Source: a virus
Strand: one strand, 5' to 3'
DNA length: 64,000 nucleotides
IMG/VR virus record: IMGVR_UViG_3300045973_000529
Coordinates: 124,001 to 188,000 of that record
A program made the translations under genes and the position numbers. The notes under the pieces are model-generated. The model did not search any database, had not been told where the DNA came from, and saw nothing but the letters and a program-made list of their open reading frames with translations. Below are positions 10,781-19,902 of the stretch, in pieces. Position 1 is the first letter of the stretch. The number at the start of each line of letters is the position of its first letter.

Positions 10781-12433
10781 GTGAAGCTCCAGTTTACCCA
10801 AGGGATCGTCAGGCATCAGACGGACACAAGCGGGAACCCAACGTTCTTGCAGCGTTCGTCCGGCGCGGGGCAGTTCGTCGATTTGGTGGTATCACCGAAT
10901 CCGACTGTGCTCGCCATTGCTCATCGCGATTCAACCTACATCGTCGAGGAAGTCAAGACGATCCCCAATGCATGGGGACCGATCAACACTTCAGCCACCC
11001 GGCACCTGTATTGGGATGTGAATCTTCTCACGGGTGTCATCACCCGTGGCATGACCCTGTTCCAGCCGATCTACTCAAGCTCGGAACCAACTTCACCTGC
11101 ACTTGATCAGCATTGGTTTGACACTGACAAGAACACATTCTTCGTCTGGACAGCTGAAGCTGGCTGGGTCGAGCGTGTCAGAATCTTTGCTGGCTACGTT
11201 ACCTCCGGCGCCATCATTCGTCCAGCTGCTATCGGCTCACAAGCTGGGCTGATTGGAAACTTCGAAGGCGGACACCTAATCCGTGACAGTTTCGGCATGC
11301 CGCTGCGGCAGGCAAATGGGTGCTTCGTCACCAGTGCCTCGCAGCTGAACGTCACGAATCTTGGCACCGTCACAACGCGCATCGAAGGCACTATCTCGTC
11401 CGTGTATGCGGCCGAAGAGATTCCGCGCTTTCACCTGATTTCACTCCAAGCCGGTGGTCGAGCAGTGCTTGCTCGTTCTACCGACTACAGAATGCGGATT
11501 GGCGGCCTTGTTGCTGAAGATCTGTACGAGGGTGATGTTGCCAAGTTGTTCACGAGCGGCGTTGTTCGCTCACCATTCTTCTCCTGGCCAGCAGACAAGA
11601 TCAATCGTCCTCTGTTCTGTGGGCCGACTGGTCAGATCACCTTGACTCCTCCGAGTCAAGGGGTGCTTCAACAGGTCGGGTTCGTTTATGATGTGGATGC
11701 CGTTCTCATGGCGATCCATCAGGTCATCGTTCTCGATGACCCTGCTGACATCATCACCGTGCCACCACCTGCACCTTTTGAAGCCCCGATCGCCAACTTC
11801 TTCGCGACGCCAACATCAGGACTGGCACCGCTCGAGGTAGTGTTCACGAGCACCGCTTCAGGTGCCATCACGACCGAGTGGGACTTCTTGAACGATGGCT
11901 TCATCGATGCTACTGGCCCTGCGGCTGTGCACACCTTCCAGACGCCTGGTACCTTTACGGTTCGCCAACGCGTCATCAACGGCTTCGGTCAAGATGACGA
12001 AGTCAAGACAGGGTACATCACGGTCACCAGTCCAGCGACGCTGCCTACGAAGACCAATCTTGGTCTGTCATTCGGCGCTCCAGCACAGCTGACTGCAGGC
12101 CGCACCTTCACACTGCAGGTCATCACGTCGAACGATGGTCTCTTGAACGCTACCGACGTGCTGCGTCAGATCGTGTTGAAGGCGAACAACAGCACTCAGC
12201 TCACTATCACGGCTCCGCCAGTTGGTACTACGATCAGCTACACGAACGGTAAGACAGTGATCACACTGCCGCTGATTCCGTTGGCATCTGGTGCTTCTGC
12301 TACCGTGGCATTGCAGGTCGCAGTGCAGTCGAACGTGAACAAGGTCATGATCGATGGCAACGTCTCGTCGCCAGAAATTGATTCTGAAGGACGCGACAAC
12401 TCAGCATCTTTGACGATTGAGGCTCGCACATGA
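10781..12433 (+). CDS. Tail protein with PKD and DUF11-like Ig domains
   Basis: A 550-aa protein starting at GTG, preceded by caggataacc. The N-terminal ~330 residues are an unassigned virion domain. Residues ~338-418 form a PKD domain (PLEVVFTST, WDFLNDG, HTFQTPGTFTV). Residues ~425-550 resemble a DUF11-type repeat (NDGLLNATDV, ASATVALQVAV). Both are extracellular adhesin folds. The stop overlaps the ATG of the next gene. Likely a surface-exposed decoration or receptor-contact protein. Confidence 0.85.
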   Translation: MKLQFTQGIVRHQTDTSGNPTFLQRSSGAGQFVDLVVSPNPTVLAIAHRDSTYIVEEVKTIPNAWGPINTSATRHLYWDVNLLTGVITRGMTLFQPIYSSSEPTSPALDQHWFDTDKNTFFVWTAEAGWVERVRIFAGYVTSGAIIRPAAIGSQAGLIGNFEGGHLIRDSFGMPLRQANGCFVTSASQLNVTNLGTVTTRIEGTISSVYAAEEIPRFHLISLQAGGRAVLARSTDYRMRIGGLVAEDLYEGDVAKLFTSGVVRSPFFSWPADKINRPLFCGPTGQITLTPPSQGVLQQVGFVYDVDAVLMAIHQVIVLDDPADIITVPPPAPFEAPIANFFATPTSGLAPLEVVFTSTASGAITTEWDFLNDGFIDATGPAAVHTFQTPGTFTVRQRVINGFGQDDEVKTGYITVTSPATLPTKTNLGLSFGAPAQLTAGRTFTLQVITSNDGLLNATDVLRQIVLKANNSTQLTITAPPVGTTISYTNGKTVITLPLIPLASGASATVALQVAVQSNVNKVMIDGNVSSPEIDSEGRDNSASLTIEART

Positions 12434-13020
12434 CCACAGTCTTCAAACTTGTCTACCTGAATGAAGAGACCGGCGAGCTTGGTAAGCTGCCGGACTTTGG
12501 CATCACGACCATCGGTGGCTCAACGTCACCAACGTTCTTCATCAGTGGTAAGCCACTGCTGTTCGCTGACGGTTCATCGACTGACGGTACAAACAACCCG
12601 CCACCGATGTTCCAGAACTCGCTGCAAGCGAGCTACATCGCCAGCGGCATTCCAGCGAACATCAGTACCGTAACGACGAAGGACATCCAGTTCACCGCGC
12701 TGAACGGGAACAAGTTCATCTTCGACGCGGATACCGGTCAGGTCACTATCGAGGGTGATCTGGTCACCAACTCGGTGAGTGGTGGTGGCTCGGCAATCAG
12801 AACGCATGAGCACACCCAGAGCATCGCAGGAACGATCTGGACCATCAACCATGGCAAGAACTCCTGGTGCCCGACGCTGACGGTGTACGACAATCTACGC
12901 AACGTAGTACCACAACTAAAAATCATCCCAGATGAAATCGTGATCATCAATGCGAACTCGATTCAGGTACGGTTCAACACGCCGCAGATCGGACGTGCCG
13001 TCATCTTGTTCTTTGATTGA
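12430..13020 (+). CDS. Tail protein ending in the shared HTQ...WxIxH module
   Basis: A 196-aa protein. Residues ~125-196 hold a module beginning EHTQSIAGTIWTINH and ending IQVRFNTPQIGRAVILF. The same pattern (HTQ..AS.TW.I.H, then I.P..., then VTF....G.A) closes four further proteins between 13325 and 17310. The N-terminal part is specific to this gene. Translationally coupled to the PKD protein (ATGA overlap). Function inferred as a small fibre or whisker component. Confidence 0.82.
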   Translation: MTTVFKLVYLNEETGELGKLPDFGITTIGGSTSPTFFISGKPLLFADGSSTDGTNNPPPMFQNSLQASYIASGIPANISTVTTKDIQFTALNGNKFIFDADTGQVTIEGDLVTNSVSGGGSAIRTHEHTQSIAGTIWTINHGKNSWCPTLTVYDNLRNVVPQLKIIPDEIVIINANSIQVRFNTPQIGRAVILFFD

Positions 13021-13047
13021 TTTCCTACGCCCCGGTTACCCAGGGGC

Positions 13048-13053
13048 TAAATA
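13048..13053 (+). promoter_or_regulatory. Late promoter TAAATA
   Basis: ggcTAAATAcct, 30 bases before the 13084 start. Immediately upstream, cccggttacccagggg can form a small hairpin. Confidence 0.68.
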
Positions 13054-13083
13054 CCTACGAAGACAGAATGGTAACACATCACG

Positions 13084-13308
13084 ATGAAGCACGTCGAAAC
13101 TTCGGACATTGTCCTGGCCGCCACGCTGAAGGTGAAGGGGTACCGACTGGATCGCATTGAGAAGGACGGAAAACGTGGCATCTTCTGCTTTGCAGACGTC
13201 ACTGAAGCCGAACTCACGCAGTTCAATTTGGGTCAGGCGCTGGTGGAGCCTGTAGCCCTCAACAATGCGGTCAAAGCCTTGACCACAGCCACTAAACGTA
13301 TCCTGTAA
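13084..13308 (+). CDS. Small DUF5659-like protein
   Basis: A 74-aa protein. The pattern ETSDIVLAATLKVKGYRL, then GIFCFADV, then VEPVALNNAVKALT fits the DUF5659 family of small phage proteins as I recall it. It lies between a late promoter and the long fibre gene, 16 bases ahead of that start, so it is co-transcribed with it. It could be a fibre chaperone or a structural accessory; the sequence does not decide. Confidence 0.75.
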   Translation: MKHVETSDIVLAATLKVKGYRLDRIEKDGKRGIFCFADVTEAELTQFNLGQALVEPVALNNAVKALTTATKRIL

Positions 13309-13324
13309 CCCTTAGGAGTTCCCA

Positions 13325-16081
13325 ATGAAGATCAATGGTAAGCTCTCGTTTGACGCATCGTCTGCGTCACTGATCGAGAATCTGCGCGTCGAGCGCTTTG
13401 CAACCCTCGGCGCCGTGCCGTCGTACACTTCAGCGGACTCCGGTCGCGTGGTGTATGTCATCGGTACTGGCACGATGTACTACGGTGACAGCTTCACCGG
13501 CGCATGGATGCCGTTTGCTACGGGCGGCAACGCTTTCTCGCAAACCGAAGGTGACGCAATCGAAACGTCCCTTGGCGTTGGCATCAACGCTGATGGCACG
13601 TTCAATGCTGCTGGTTTCACCAACACCCTCGCGCTGACGAACCCAACGTCGTTCTCGAATGCTATCCAGCAAATCGCGAACTACGCTACGGCCAACGACA
13701 CGCTGTATGAACTGAATGACGTTTCGCTCTCGAACGCTGTTCCGACTGGCGCCAAGTTCCTGTACACCCCAGGTGGCGCGAACTGGGTTGATCACACCCT
13801 CGTGCTCGCTGACGTTTCTGACGTCACTGCTACCGCTGCTGAAGTCAATGAACTCGCTGGCGGCACCGCTGTCCAGGCCGACTTCATCAAGCTGCACAAC
13901 ATCACTGCTTCGGCTGCTGACGTCAATGTGCTGACTGGCGCTTTCGCTGCTGGCATCACCACGACCGAGATCAGCTACCTCGATGGCGTGACTTCGTCGA
14001 TCCAAGGTCAACTCGACGGCAAGCAAGCACTCGATGCGACGCTGACCGCTCTTGCAGGCCTCGACACCACTGCTGGCATCGTTGTCCAGACTGGTACTGA
14101 CACCTTCACCAAGCGTACGCTGACTGCTCCTGCAGAAGGCCTGACCATCAGCAATCCTGCTGGCACCGCTGGCAACCCAACGTTCGCTCTCGCGAATGAC
14201 CTGGCTGCTCTTGAAGGTCTGACGTCTTCTGGCTACATCGTTCGCACTGGCGACGGCACTGCTACGACTCGCACGATCAACGGCGTTGCTGGTCGCACTG
14301 TTGTCACCAATGGTGACGGCGTTGCTTCGAACACCGACGTGGATCTGGACACTGTCACCCAAGGCTCTGGTGGTGCTTTCCTCAAGGTAACCCTCGACGC
14401 CTACGGCCGCGTTTCGCAGAACACTGCAGTTGTTGCTGGTGACATCACCGGTCTCGTTGACACCATCTACGTGAACGTCGCTGGCGACACGATGACTGGC
14501 AACCTGAACATGGGCACGAACTACGTGACCATGAACAACGCCCCAACGCTCGACACGCAAGCTGCCAACAAGGCCTACGTTGACTCCGTCGCCGCTGGTC
14601 TGTCGTGGAAGAATGCAGTTCGCGCTGCTTCGACCGGCAACGTTGCTGACCTGGCTGCAGTGACCGTCATCGATGGCATCACTCTGGTTGATGGCGACCG
14701 CGTCCTCCTGAAGAACCAAACCACCCCGTCTGCAAACGGCATCTACACCTACACTCTCAGCACGACCACTCTTGCCCGCTCGTCGGACATGAATGCTGCT
14801 GGCGAGTTCATGAGCGCTACCGTGTTCGTGTCGGAAGGTTCTGCCAACGCTGATAGCGGCTGGACGCAAACCGCTGAAGTCACGACCGTTGGTTCTGACG
14901 CTGTTGTGTGGTACCAGTTCTCTGGTGCAAGCACATACACATGGGGCACGGGTCTCGGCAATACCGGTAACACGGTGTTCGTCAATCTGGGTGCTGGTAT
15001 CGCTGAACTCCCATCGGACGAAGTTGGTCTGGATCTGGTCTCCAACAAGGCTATCCAACTGACAAGCGCCCTCACTGGCGGTCAACTGACGTTCGTTCTG
15101 GACGGTGGTGCAGCTTCTGGTCTCGAGCAGTCGTCTGCTGGTCTGAAGATCTCGGCAAATGGCGTCACGAATGCCATGATCCTGAACGAGTCGATGACCT
15201 TCAACTCTGACTCTGGCAACTCAGTCACGGCTCTTGGCGACACGCTCATCATCGCTGGCACCGCTGCTCAAGGTATCCACACCTCTGCAGTGACTGGCAC
15301 GCTGACGATCACTGCTGACGACGCTTCGGCTTCGCAGAAGGGTGTTGCAACGTTCAACACGGCTTCGTTCGCCGTCACCGCTGGTGATGTCACGATCAAG
15401 GCTGCTGGTGTTTCGAATGCTCAGTTGGCCAACAGCACGATCGGCTTCACGGGTTCGGACGCTTCGTCTGACACCGTTTCCCTCGGCGGTACCCTGACCT
15501 TCATCGACGGCGCTACCCACGCTGCTGGCGACCTGGTCAAGACCTCGGTTGCTACTGACGCTGTCACCATCTCGATGCGTGAAGCTACCACTGGCGCTCT
15601 TGGCGTTGCATCGTTCGACGGCGCGCACTTCAGCGTCACCGCTGGTGCTGTCAGCCTGGCTGCTACGCTCGATGACCTGACCAATGTGTCGAATGCTGAT
15701 GCTGCTGCAACTGGTGACCTGCTCACCAAGACTGCTGGCGATTGGCAGAATGTCACCCGTGTTGCTGTTGTTGGTTCGACCTCAGTCGCTGACCACAATG
15801 ACGTCTCGGTCACGACTCCTGCTGCTGGCCAGACTCTGGTCTACATCGCTGGTGAATGGGTCAACCGCAAGGTCTTCCACACGGAAACCGTCGCTTCGTC
15901 TTCGACCTGGAACATCAACCACGCTCTCGGCCAGAAGTTCTGCAATGTCACCATTGCTGACGACACCGACAACGTGGTGATCCCACAGTCGATCGTGTTC
16001 TCGGACGCGAACAACCTGGTTGTGACCTTCAACACCGCTATCGCTGGCCAAGTCATGGTCTCGGGTGTTGCTGCTGCCTAA
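13325..16081 (+). CDS. Long tail fibre protein
   Basis: A 918-aa protein with an AGGAG ribosome-binding site. It is dominated by Ala/Thr/Gly and beta-repeat sequence, with the phage-fibre motifs [21 protein letters not shown] and [10 protein letters not shown]...ANKAYVDS. Residues ~435-540 carry the [16 protein letters not shown] module also present in the first protein of the window. The C-terminus ([12 protein letters not shown]...[10 protein letters not shown]) is the shared terminal module. Codon use is strongly biased (GCT, GGC, CTG), as expected for a highly expressed virion protein. The bias also creates a long spurious reading frame on the other strand. A strong terminator follows. 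Confidence 0.9.
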   Translation: MKINGKLSFDASSASLIENLRVERFATLGAVPSYTSADSGRVVYVIGTGTMYYGDSFTGAWMPFATGGNAFSQTEGDAIETSLGVGINADGTFNAAGFTNTLALTNPTSFSNAIQQIANYATANDTLYELNDVSLSNAVPTGAKFLYTPGGANWVDHTLVLADVSDVTATAAEVNELAGGTAVQADFIKLHNITASAADVNVLTGAFAAGITTTEISYLDGVTSSIQGQLDGKQALDATLTALAGLDTTAGIVVQTGTDTFTKRTLTAPAEGLTISNPAGTAGNPTFALANDLAALEGLTSSGYIVRTGDGTATTRTINGVAGRTVVTNGDGVASNTDVDLDTVTQGSGGAFLKVTLDAYGRVSQNTAVVAGDITGLVDTIYVNVAGDTMTGNLNMGTNYVTMNNAPTLDTQAANKAYVDSVAAGLSWKNAVRAASTGNVADLAAVTVIDGITLVDGDRVLLKNQTTPSANGIYTYTLSTTTLARSSDMNAAGEFMSATVFVSEGSANADSGWTQTAEVTTVGSDAVVWYQFSGASTYTWGTGLGNTGNTVFVNLGAGIAELPSDEVGLDLVSNKAIQLTSALTGGQLTFVLDGGAASGLEQSSAGLKISANGVTNAMILNESMTFNSDSGNSVTALGDTLIIAGTAAQGIHTSAVTGTLTITADDASASQKGVATFNTASFAVTAGDVTIKAAGVSNAQLANSTIGFTGSDASSDTVSLGGTLTFIDGATHAAGDLVKTSVATDAVTISMREATTGALGVASFDGAHFSVTAGAVSLAATLDDLTNVSNADAAATGDLLTKTAGDWQNVTRVAVVGSTSVADHNDVSVTTPAAGQTLVYIAGEWVNRKVFHTETVASSSTWNINHALGQKFCNVTIADDTDNVVIPQSIVFSDANNLVVTFNTAIAGQVMVSGVAAA

Positions 16082-16090
16082 GGCTGACTG

Positions 16091-16149
16091 AGTGGCTTCG
16101 GCCACTCTTGATGACCTCTCGCAAGGGGCTGCCAATTGGCAGCCCTTTT
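16091..16149 (+). terminator. Rho-independent terminator after the fibre gene
   Basis: Two hairpins. The first is AGTGGC-TTCG-GCCACT (16091-16106). The second is GGGCTGCC-AATT-GGCAGCCC followed by TTTT (16126-16149), a canonical intrinsic terminator just ahead of the next late promoter. Confidence 0.85.
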
Positions 16150-16163
16150 CGTTGCCCGGATCC

Positions 16164-16169
16164 TAAATA
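16164..16169 (+). promoter_or_regulatory. Late promoter TAAATA
   Basis: tccTAAATAggc, 33 bases before the 16202 start and directly after the fibre terminator. Confidence 0.72.
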
Positions 16170-16201
16170 GGCAGACAACCCTATACCCTCGAGGACACGA
16201 C

Positions 16202-16801
16202 ATGAAGTTCTACGGCCACGCCAATCTCCAACAGAACGAGCTGCAGAACGCAGCGCTCTCGTCTCTGACTTCTTTTCCGAATGCTCCAGTCATTGGACAA
16301 CTTGCGTTCGTGAACAGCATCGTCTTCATCTGCGTCGCAATCAACCCGCTTCCAGTATGGGTTCCATTGACACGTGAAATCACCGCGTACACGCACACCC
16401 AAGCCGTGGCGTCGAGCACGTGGAACATTGTTCACCCACTGAACACCACTTCCGTGAACATCCAGGTGTACAACAACAACAATCTGGCCATCATTCCAGA
16501 TGACATTGAGACCCTTGGTCCTACTACCGCGACCATCACTTTCGCTGGCGCTCAAGCTGGTCGTGCAGTGCTGGTGTCGGGCCACTTCGACGGCATGCCA
16601 AAGCCTGTGTACGCATACACTCACTACCAGTCGAATGCATCGACCTCGTGGGTGATTCCTCACTTCCTCGGCTACAATCCAGTCGTGCGAATCTTCATCG
16701 GGAACCAAGAAGTTCAACCACTTGCTGTCACCCACGATAGCACGAACCAAGTCACCATCACCTTCAGCACTGCCCAGGTCGGCTACGCTCGCTTGGTCTA
16801 A
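16202..16801 (+). CDS. Small fibre protein with two tandem terminal modules
   Basis: A 199-aa protein. The start was chosen at the ATG after gaggacacgac, giving MKFYGHANLQQNELQNA. The first ~65 residues (PVIGQLAFVNSIVFICV) resemble a tail-fibre trimerisation/attachment segment. Two copies of the shared module follow, at residues ~62-127 and ~132-199 (THTQAVASSTWNIVH and THYQSNASTSWVIPH), each ending VTF/ITF....G.A.LV. It begins a run of three short genes built on the same module. Confidence 0.85.
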   Translation: MKFYGHANLQQNELQNAALSSLTSFPNAPVIGQLAFVNSIVFICVAINPLPVWVPLTREITAYTHTQAVASSTWNIVHPLNTTSVNIQVYNNNNLAIIPDDIETLGPTTATITFAGAQAGRAVLVSGHFDGMPKPVYAYTHYQSNASTSWVIPHFLGYNPVVRIFIGNQEVQPLAVTHDSTNQVTITFSTAQVGYARLV

Positions 16802-16810
16802 GGACGCACG

Positions 16811-17038
16811 ATGGCCCTCACCTATCAACCTGCTATCACGTACGAGCACACGCAAGACACTGCGTCTGACACGTGGGTGATCCAGCACAAGCTGAACTTG
16901 TACCCTGTGATCGACGTTCTTGTCGACTACGGCGGACAGCGACAGAAAATCATTCCATCTTCGGTGGAGTACACCAGCTCAATGATCTGTACTGTCACCT
17001 TCACTGAACCTTTCACTGGCGTTGCCACGGTGGCTTGA
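16811..17038 (+). CDS. Single-module protein (shared HTQ...WxIxH fold)
   Basis: A 75-aa protein consisting almost only of the repeated module (YEHTQDTASDTWVIQHKLN ... CTVTFTEPFTGVATV). It follows the two-module protein by nine bases with an aagga ribosome-binding site. The module is used here as a free-standing protein, not as a fibre end. Function unknown. Confidence 0.8.
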   Translation: MALTYQPAITYEHTQDTASDTWVIQHKLNLYPVIDVLVDYGGQRQKIIPSSVEYTSSMICTVTFTEPFTGVATVA

Positions 17039-17310
17039 TGTACTCATCCGCAAAAGTTCACATCCAATCGGCACCTTCAGCCACCTGGACGATCACGCAC
17101 ACGTTCCTCGGCGCGCCGCTTTGCGACGTGCTGATTCCTGATGGCGATACGATGGTGAAGATTCTTCCGGCTGGGGTGACATACATCTCTGACACGCAGC
17201 TCACCATCACCTTCACAGTGCCACGCACAGGTACTGCACGACTCGTCGGCAGAACCCAATCACCGCTCATCTTCACCGCTGGATCGATTGATCCGGGTCA
17301 AGACGCATAA
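17038..17310 (+). CDS. Single-module protein, second copy
   Basis: A 90-aa protein starting at the ATG that overlaps the previous stop (TGATG). It consists of the same module (SAPSATWTITHTFLG ... LTITFTVPRTGTARLVG) plus a short tail. Together with its neighbour it looks like a local duplication. The spanin gene follows after nine bases, so the fibre modules and lysis genes share a late transcript. Confidence 0.8.
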   Translation: MYSSAKVHIQSAPSATWTITHTFLGAPLCDVLIPDGDTMVKILPAGVTYISDTQLTITFTVPRTGTARLVGRTQSPLIFTAGSIDPGQDA

Positions 17311-17319
17311 GGACCCATC

Positions 17320-17718
17320 ATGTTCGCTGGAATGTATGCAAAGCTCATCGCCATTGCGCTGGTTGTAGCCATCGTTCTCGGCGGCATCTGGTATGTGAAG
17401 CACCTTCAGAATGAGGTGGCTGATCTGACCCAACAGGTCTCGACGCTGACAGCACAGAACGCGCAGTTGACAGCCTCAATCGAGCATCAGAATGAAGCAA
17501 TCAACACGCTCCAAAAAGAAGGGGCTGCGCGCCTTGCGGCTGCGGCGATTGAACTTGCTAAGTCGAAGGCGGCTACGAAAGCTGCGCAAGCACGGGCAGG
17601 TGTCATCTACAAACAGCCGCCCTCGACGCCGGGTAACGATTGCAAGTCGACGCTAGACTTGTTGAACAGCGCGGTAGCACCAGCTGCTCCCGCCTCAGAC
17701 TCAGAAGGAACGCAATGA
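17320..17718 (+). CDS. Inner-membrane spanin (Rz-like)
   Basis: A 132-aa protein with an N-terminal membrane anchor (residues ~6-26, LIAIALVVAIVLGGIWYV). A long periplasmic coiled coil follows (LQNEVADLTQQVSTLTAQNAQL and on to residue ~90), then a Pro-rich C-terminus. This is the i-spanin layout. The o-spanin gene starts inside its stop codon. Together they would fuse inner and outer membranes at lysis. This supports a Gram-negative host. Confidence 0.85.
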   Translation: MFAGMYAKLIAIALVVAIVLGGIWYVKHLQNEVADLTQQVSTLTAQNAQLTASIEHQNEAINTLQKEGAARLAAAAIELAKSKAATKAAQARAGVIYKQPPSTPGNDCKSTLDLLNSAVAPAAPASDSEGTQ

Positions 17719-17969
17719 ACAAGCTGCTCCTCACTCTCGTGTTGACTCTTGGTGGCTGTGCTGGTTGCGCGACTACTCAAGGGCCGCCGGTTGAAGTCAA
17801 GATTCCAGTTCCGGTGAAGTGCCAGACTGAAGATCCGACGATCCCAACCTATCGCTTCAGCCCGCCATACACAACCGCCTTTGAGGCAGCACGTGATTTG
17901 CTTGGTGACCGCGAAGTGGCGTTGGCGTATGAGAACGAGCTCCGTATTGCGTTGAAGTCCTGCAAGTAA
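17715..17969 (+). CDS. Outer-membrane lipoprotein spanin (Rz1-like)
   Basis: An 84-aa protein. ATG overlaps the i-spanin TGA (ATGA). The signal peptide MNKLLLTLVLTLGGCAGC contains a lipobox-like LGGC/CAGC, so the mature protein would be lipidated and held at the outer membrane. The mature part is short and Pro/Lys-rich (VEVKIPVPVKC). Placement directly behind an i-spanin makes the assignment strong. Confidence 0.85.
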   Translation: MNKLLLTLVLTLGGCAGCATTQGPPVEVKIPVPVKCQTEDPTIPTYRFSPPYTTAFEAARDLLGDREVALAYENELRIALKSCK

Positions 17970-17978
17970 GGAGACTCT

Positions 17979-19586
17979 ATGGCTGGCTGCTGCCCTCCGG
18001 CACCACCAAGCAACGCCATCAGTGGCGCGTTCGGCGACGCCAATGGACATGAGACGGACATCCGCCCGGGTGAATCAGTCGAATGCTACATGGCACGGGC
18101 TGGGAACACCACCGGGCTTCAAGATGATGCCACTGAAAACGTGCCTGACAAGATCGAGAACGCCTCGATTCCGCTCAAGGTGACGGCTACTGCGGTGACT
18201 GTGAACGTGCAGTTCAAGCTCACCGCTGGTTCACCGAGAACTCCGACCTCTTGGACGTTGACCCCGCTTCCGGCTGGACTGGCGTTCACTACGGCTGGGC
18301 ATCTCACTGGAGCGTTCACCGGAACTGGAACGTTCACAGTCACGGTGACTGCGCTTGACGGCGCCGGAACGATTGACTCACGCGTCTATACTCTCGGTGT
18401 CAAGCCTGGAGATGAGACGACGCAGATTCAACTCATCAGTCCTCTCCCAGGCTCCGTGGTGAACTCAAAGTTCGGACCGCGGATGCACCCAATTCAGAAG
18501 GTCATGAAGCCACACACTGGCATCGACATGAAATTTCAAGATCGCTCGGTTGGCCCTGTTCTTGCAGCGGCTGATGGTGAGATCGTTTTGGCAGGCGGCA
18601 ATCCCTCAACAGGGTATGGAGTACGAGTATGGATCAAGCATTTGAGCGGCTCCGGGAATCACTTGTGTACGACGACCTACAATCACCTGAGCAGGACACT
18701 GGTTTCTACTGGGCAGAAAGTTATGGCTGGACAGAAGATTGGTATCGAAGGGAGTACGGGAGCTTCAACTGGCAACCATCTTCATTTCGAGTGCCGGTTG
18801 CCGGATGGCAAATTCATTGACCCTCTGCCCCTGATTCGTGGGACGACACAGGTTGCCGCCAAGACGCTGAGCAATGGTGACCCTGATCCTGATCAGATGG
18901 CTAGTGAAACATCAGATGCATCGTTGTCTGAAGCCGAGTCAACTGCAAGGCAGGCGGGCTGTCAGGCCTTCGGTCCTGCCTATCCACCAAGCAATCCAGC
19001 AGAGACGGTAGACCCGTACTCACCGCCCGTGAGTCCATCAACCGATCCATTCGAGCAGGCCTGGTTCTTCACTATGACCGCGGAAACTGGTCAGTGGACA
19101 GCCGCCTCAGAGTCAGACGCCGATGTAATTGCAGGTGCTATTGGAACATCAGCACAACGGAAGAAGTGCGGGTACGTATCGCTGCCGAACTTCCCAGGCG
19201 GTGAGACCAAGTTCGGCATCGCACAGAAGTACAACCCAAAGACGGTGGTGAAGACTGCGACGTACGCTGAGGCGAAGAAGACGGGATGGAACAATTATTG
19301 GCGCAGCGCAAAAATGCCGTGCGCAAATTATGCGGCGCTCGTTTCCGTCATTCTGCTCGACATGAACTTTCTGCACGGCGATGGGAACACGAAAACGATC
19401 TTCACTCGTGCTGGCATCTCAGCACCGCCATCACTGACGTACGGGCAGCAGCTACTCGCCTGTGAAGCCCTGACAGCTGCTCGCATCGCGTTCATTCAAG
19501 GCATCAAGAACCAGACCTACTCCAAGGGTTGGTTGAAGCGCGCCAACGACAACCTGGCTTACGTCAAATCGCTGCCTCCGTTCTGA
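17979..19586 (+). CDS. Two-enzyme peptidoglycan hydrolase (Ig-like, M23, GH108-like)
   Basis: A 535-aa protein with a strong AAGGAG site. Residues ~65-145 form a putative Ig domain. Residues ~155-290 are a LytM/M23 metallo-endopeptidase with HTGID (HxxxD) and GNHLHFE (HxH) zinc ligands. After a Pro/Ser linker, residues ~365-535 resemble the GH108 muramidase plus PG-binding fold (TAETGQW, PGGETKFGIAQKYNP). No signal peptide is obvious. It sits between the spanins (lysis role) and a PAAR tip gene (entry role), so it could be either an endolysin or a tail-tip lysin. Confidence 0.85.
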   Translation: MAGCCPPAPPSNAISGAFGDANGHETDIRPGESVECYMARAGNTTGLQDDATENVPDKIENASIPLKVTATAVTVNVQFKLTAGSPRTPTSWTLTPLPAGLAFTTAGHLTGAFTGTGTFTVTVTALDGAGTIDSRVYTLGVKPGDETTQIQLISPLPGSVVNSKFGPRMHPIQKVMKPHTGIDMKFQDRSVGPVLAAADGEIVLAGGNPSTGYGVRVWIKHLSGSGNHLCTTTYNHLSRTLVSTGQKVMAGQKIGIEGSTGASTGNHLHFECRLPDGKFIDPLPLIRGTTQVAAKTLSNGDPDPDQMASETSDASLSEAESTARQAGCQAFGPAYPPSNPAETVDPYSPPVSPSTDPFEQAWFFTMTAETGQWTAASESDADVIAGAIGTSAQRKKCGYVSLPNFPGGETKFGIAQKYNPKTVVKTATYAEAKKTGWNNYWRSAKMPCANYAALVSVILLDMNFLHGDGNTKTIFTRAGISAPPSLTYGQQLLACEALTAARIAFIQGIKNQTYSKGWLKRANDNLAYVKSLPPF

Positions 19587-19589
19587 CGG

Positions 19590-19595
19590 TAAATA
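19590..19595 (+). promoter_or_regulatory. Possible late promoter abutting a start codon
   Basis: cggTAAATAgtccATG: only four bases separate the hexamer from the PAAR start. A gp55-type start site would fall on or beside the AUG, giving a leaderless mRNA or none. The same TAAATA-GTCN-ATG spacing occurs at 32553-32563. Confidence 0.4.
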
Positions 19596-19599
19596 GTCC

Positions 19600-19893
19600 A
19601 TGGGAAACGTTGTACGCATTGGCGATTCGGTCTCTTGTGGAGACCACTCCGCCGCCGGATCAAGTAACGTGTTCGTGAACGGGCTACCAGTGACACACGC
19701 TGGGGCGAAGTCTACGACAGGGCACGGGTGTTTCCCAGGAACTGTGTTCACCTCGAACTGGTCAACGACTGTGTTCGTGAACAATCAGCTTGCTGCGCTA
19801 CTTGGCACCCAAATTGCGCCACACCGCTGCGGGAACTCCGTACACGGTGGAGCAGCAGTATCATCATCACCAGACGTCTCTTTCGACGCATAA
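19600..19893 (+). CDS. PAAR-domain spike tip protein
   Basis: A 97-aa protein with the PAAR pattern: VVRIGDSVSCGDHSAAGSSNV, then VNGLPVTHAG, and a Cys/His set (C23, H26, C45, H63 and C64 approximate) for metal binding. PAAR proteins cap contractile-tail spikes. Here it would sit on the gp5-like spike encoded at 59553-60671. Confidence 0.87.
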   Translation: MGNVVRIGDSVSCGDHSAAGSSNVFVNGLPVTHAGAKSTTGHGCFPGTVFTSNWSTTVFVNNQLAALLGTQIAPHRCGNSVHGGAAVSSSPDVSFDA

Positions 19894-19902
19894 GGAACGC
19901 AC

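Noticed and set aside
13430-15085. A 551-codon open frame antisense to the tail fibre
   Set aside because: It is a by-product of the fibre's biased GCT/GGC/ACC codons. It lacks a ribosome-binding site and is Ser/Arg/Val-rich with no domain.
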